NCBI RefSeq assembly: GCF_964228735.1
Contig: NZ_CAXRBQ010000165.1
Span: 1 to 5,374 of the forward strand
Length of the DNA: 5,374 nucleotides
Direction of reading: 5' to 3'
Source of the DNA: Pontibacterium sp964228735
GTDB lineage: Bacteria > Pseudomonadota > Gammaproteobacteria > Pseudomonadales > Balneatricaceae
The notes under the pieces were generated by a model. It worked only from the letters and a program-made list of their open reading frames with translations, was not told the DNA's origin and made no database searches. Positions 5,353-5,374 of this stretch are shown piece by piece. Position numbers and translations under genes: made by a program. Position 1 is the first letter of the stretch, and each line of letters begins with the position of its first letter.

Positions 5353-5374
5353 AGGCACAGGGTAAATTTTAGTT

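Overview
The window looks like chromosomal DNA of a gammaproteobacterium related to Pseudomonas, Oceanospirillales or Alteromonadales. ThrH is a protein I know mainly from Pseudomonas and its relatives, and the copy here is nearly identical in its motifs to the P. aeruginosa protein as I remember it. The intergenic DNA carries short palindromes of the kind scattered through such genomes. I cannot name the genus. There is no CRISPR array, tRNA, rRNA, transposase or phage gene.

Left edge (1-347): the last codons of a possible upstream gene are followed by a long hairpin with a T-rich tail. Next comes a gene-free stretch holding three related GTTCCCA...TGGGAAC palindromes (around 184-206, 253-278 and 307-333).

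Minus-strand operon (348-3450), read right to left: a sigma-54-dependent activator of the XylR/DmpR type (XylR_N + V4R + AAA+ + Fis HTH), a small GlcG/HbpS-like protein (DUF336) and a luciferase-like flavin-dependent monooxygenase. Both junctions are 4-base ATGA overlaps, so the three are almost certainly co-transcribed and probably translationally coupled. A compact hairpin sits at the end of the last gene. By family analogy the activator binds a small organic molecule through its V4R domain and switches on sigma-54 promoters. The monooxygenase could act on the same or a related compound. No convincing -24/-12 promoter is visible, so the target promoter is probably elsewhere.

Divergent region and LysR gene (3451-4455): about 100 bases of AT-rich DNA separate the activator from a divergently read LysR-type regulator. 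This is the classic layout for a LysR regulator that controls its neighbour. The leader of the LysR gene contains three copies of a 6-base CGGGAT/ATCCCG element that could form two mutually exclusive hairpins.

Right part (4456-5374): thrH (phosphoserine phosphatase / homoserine phosphotransferase) starts at GTG behind a perfect AGGAGG and ends at a strong rho-independent terminator. It is metabolically unrelated to the left operon. A different palindromic repeat lies beyond the terminator.

I see no clear new defence or mobile system. The least familiar part is the compact regulator / DUF336 / monooxygenase operon with its divergent LysR gene.
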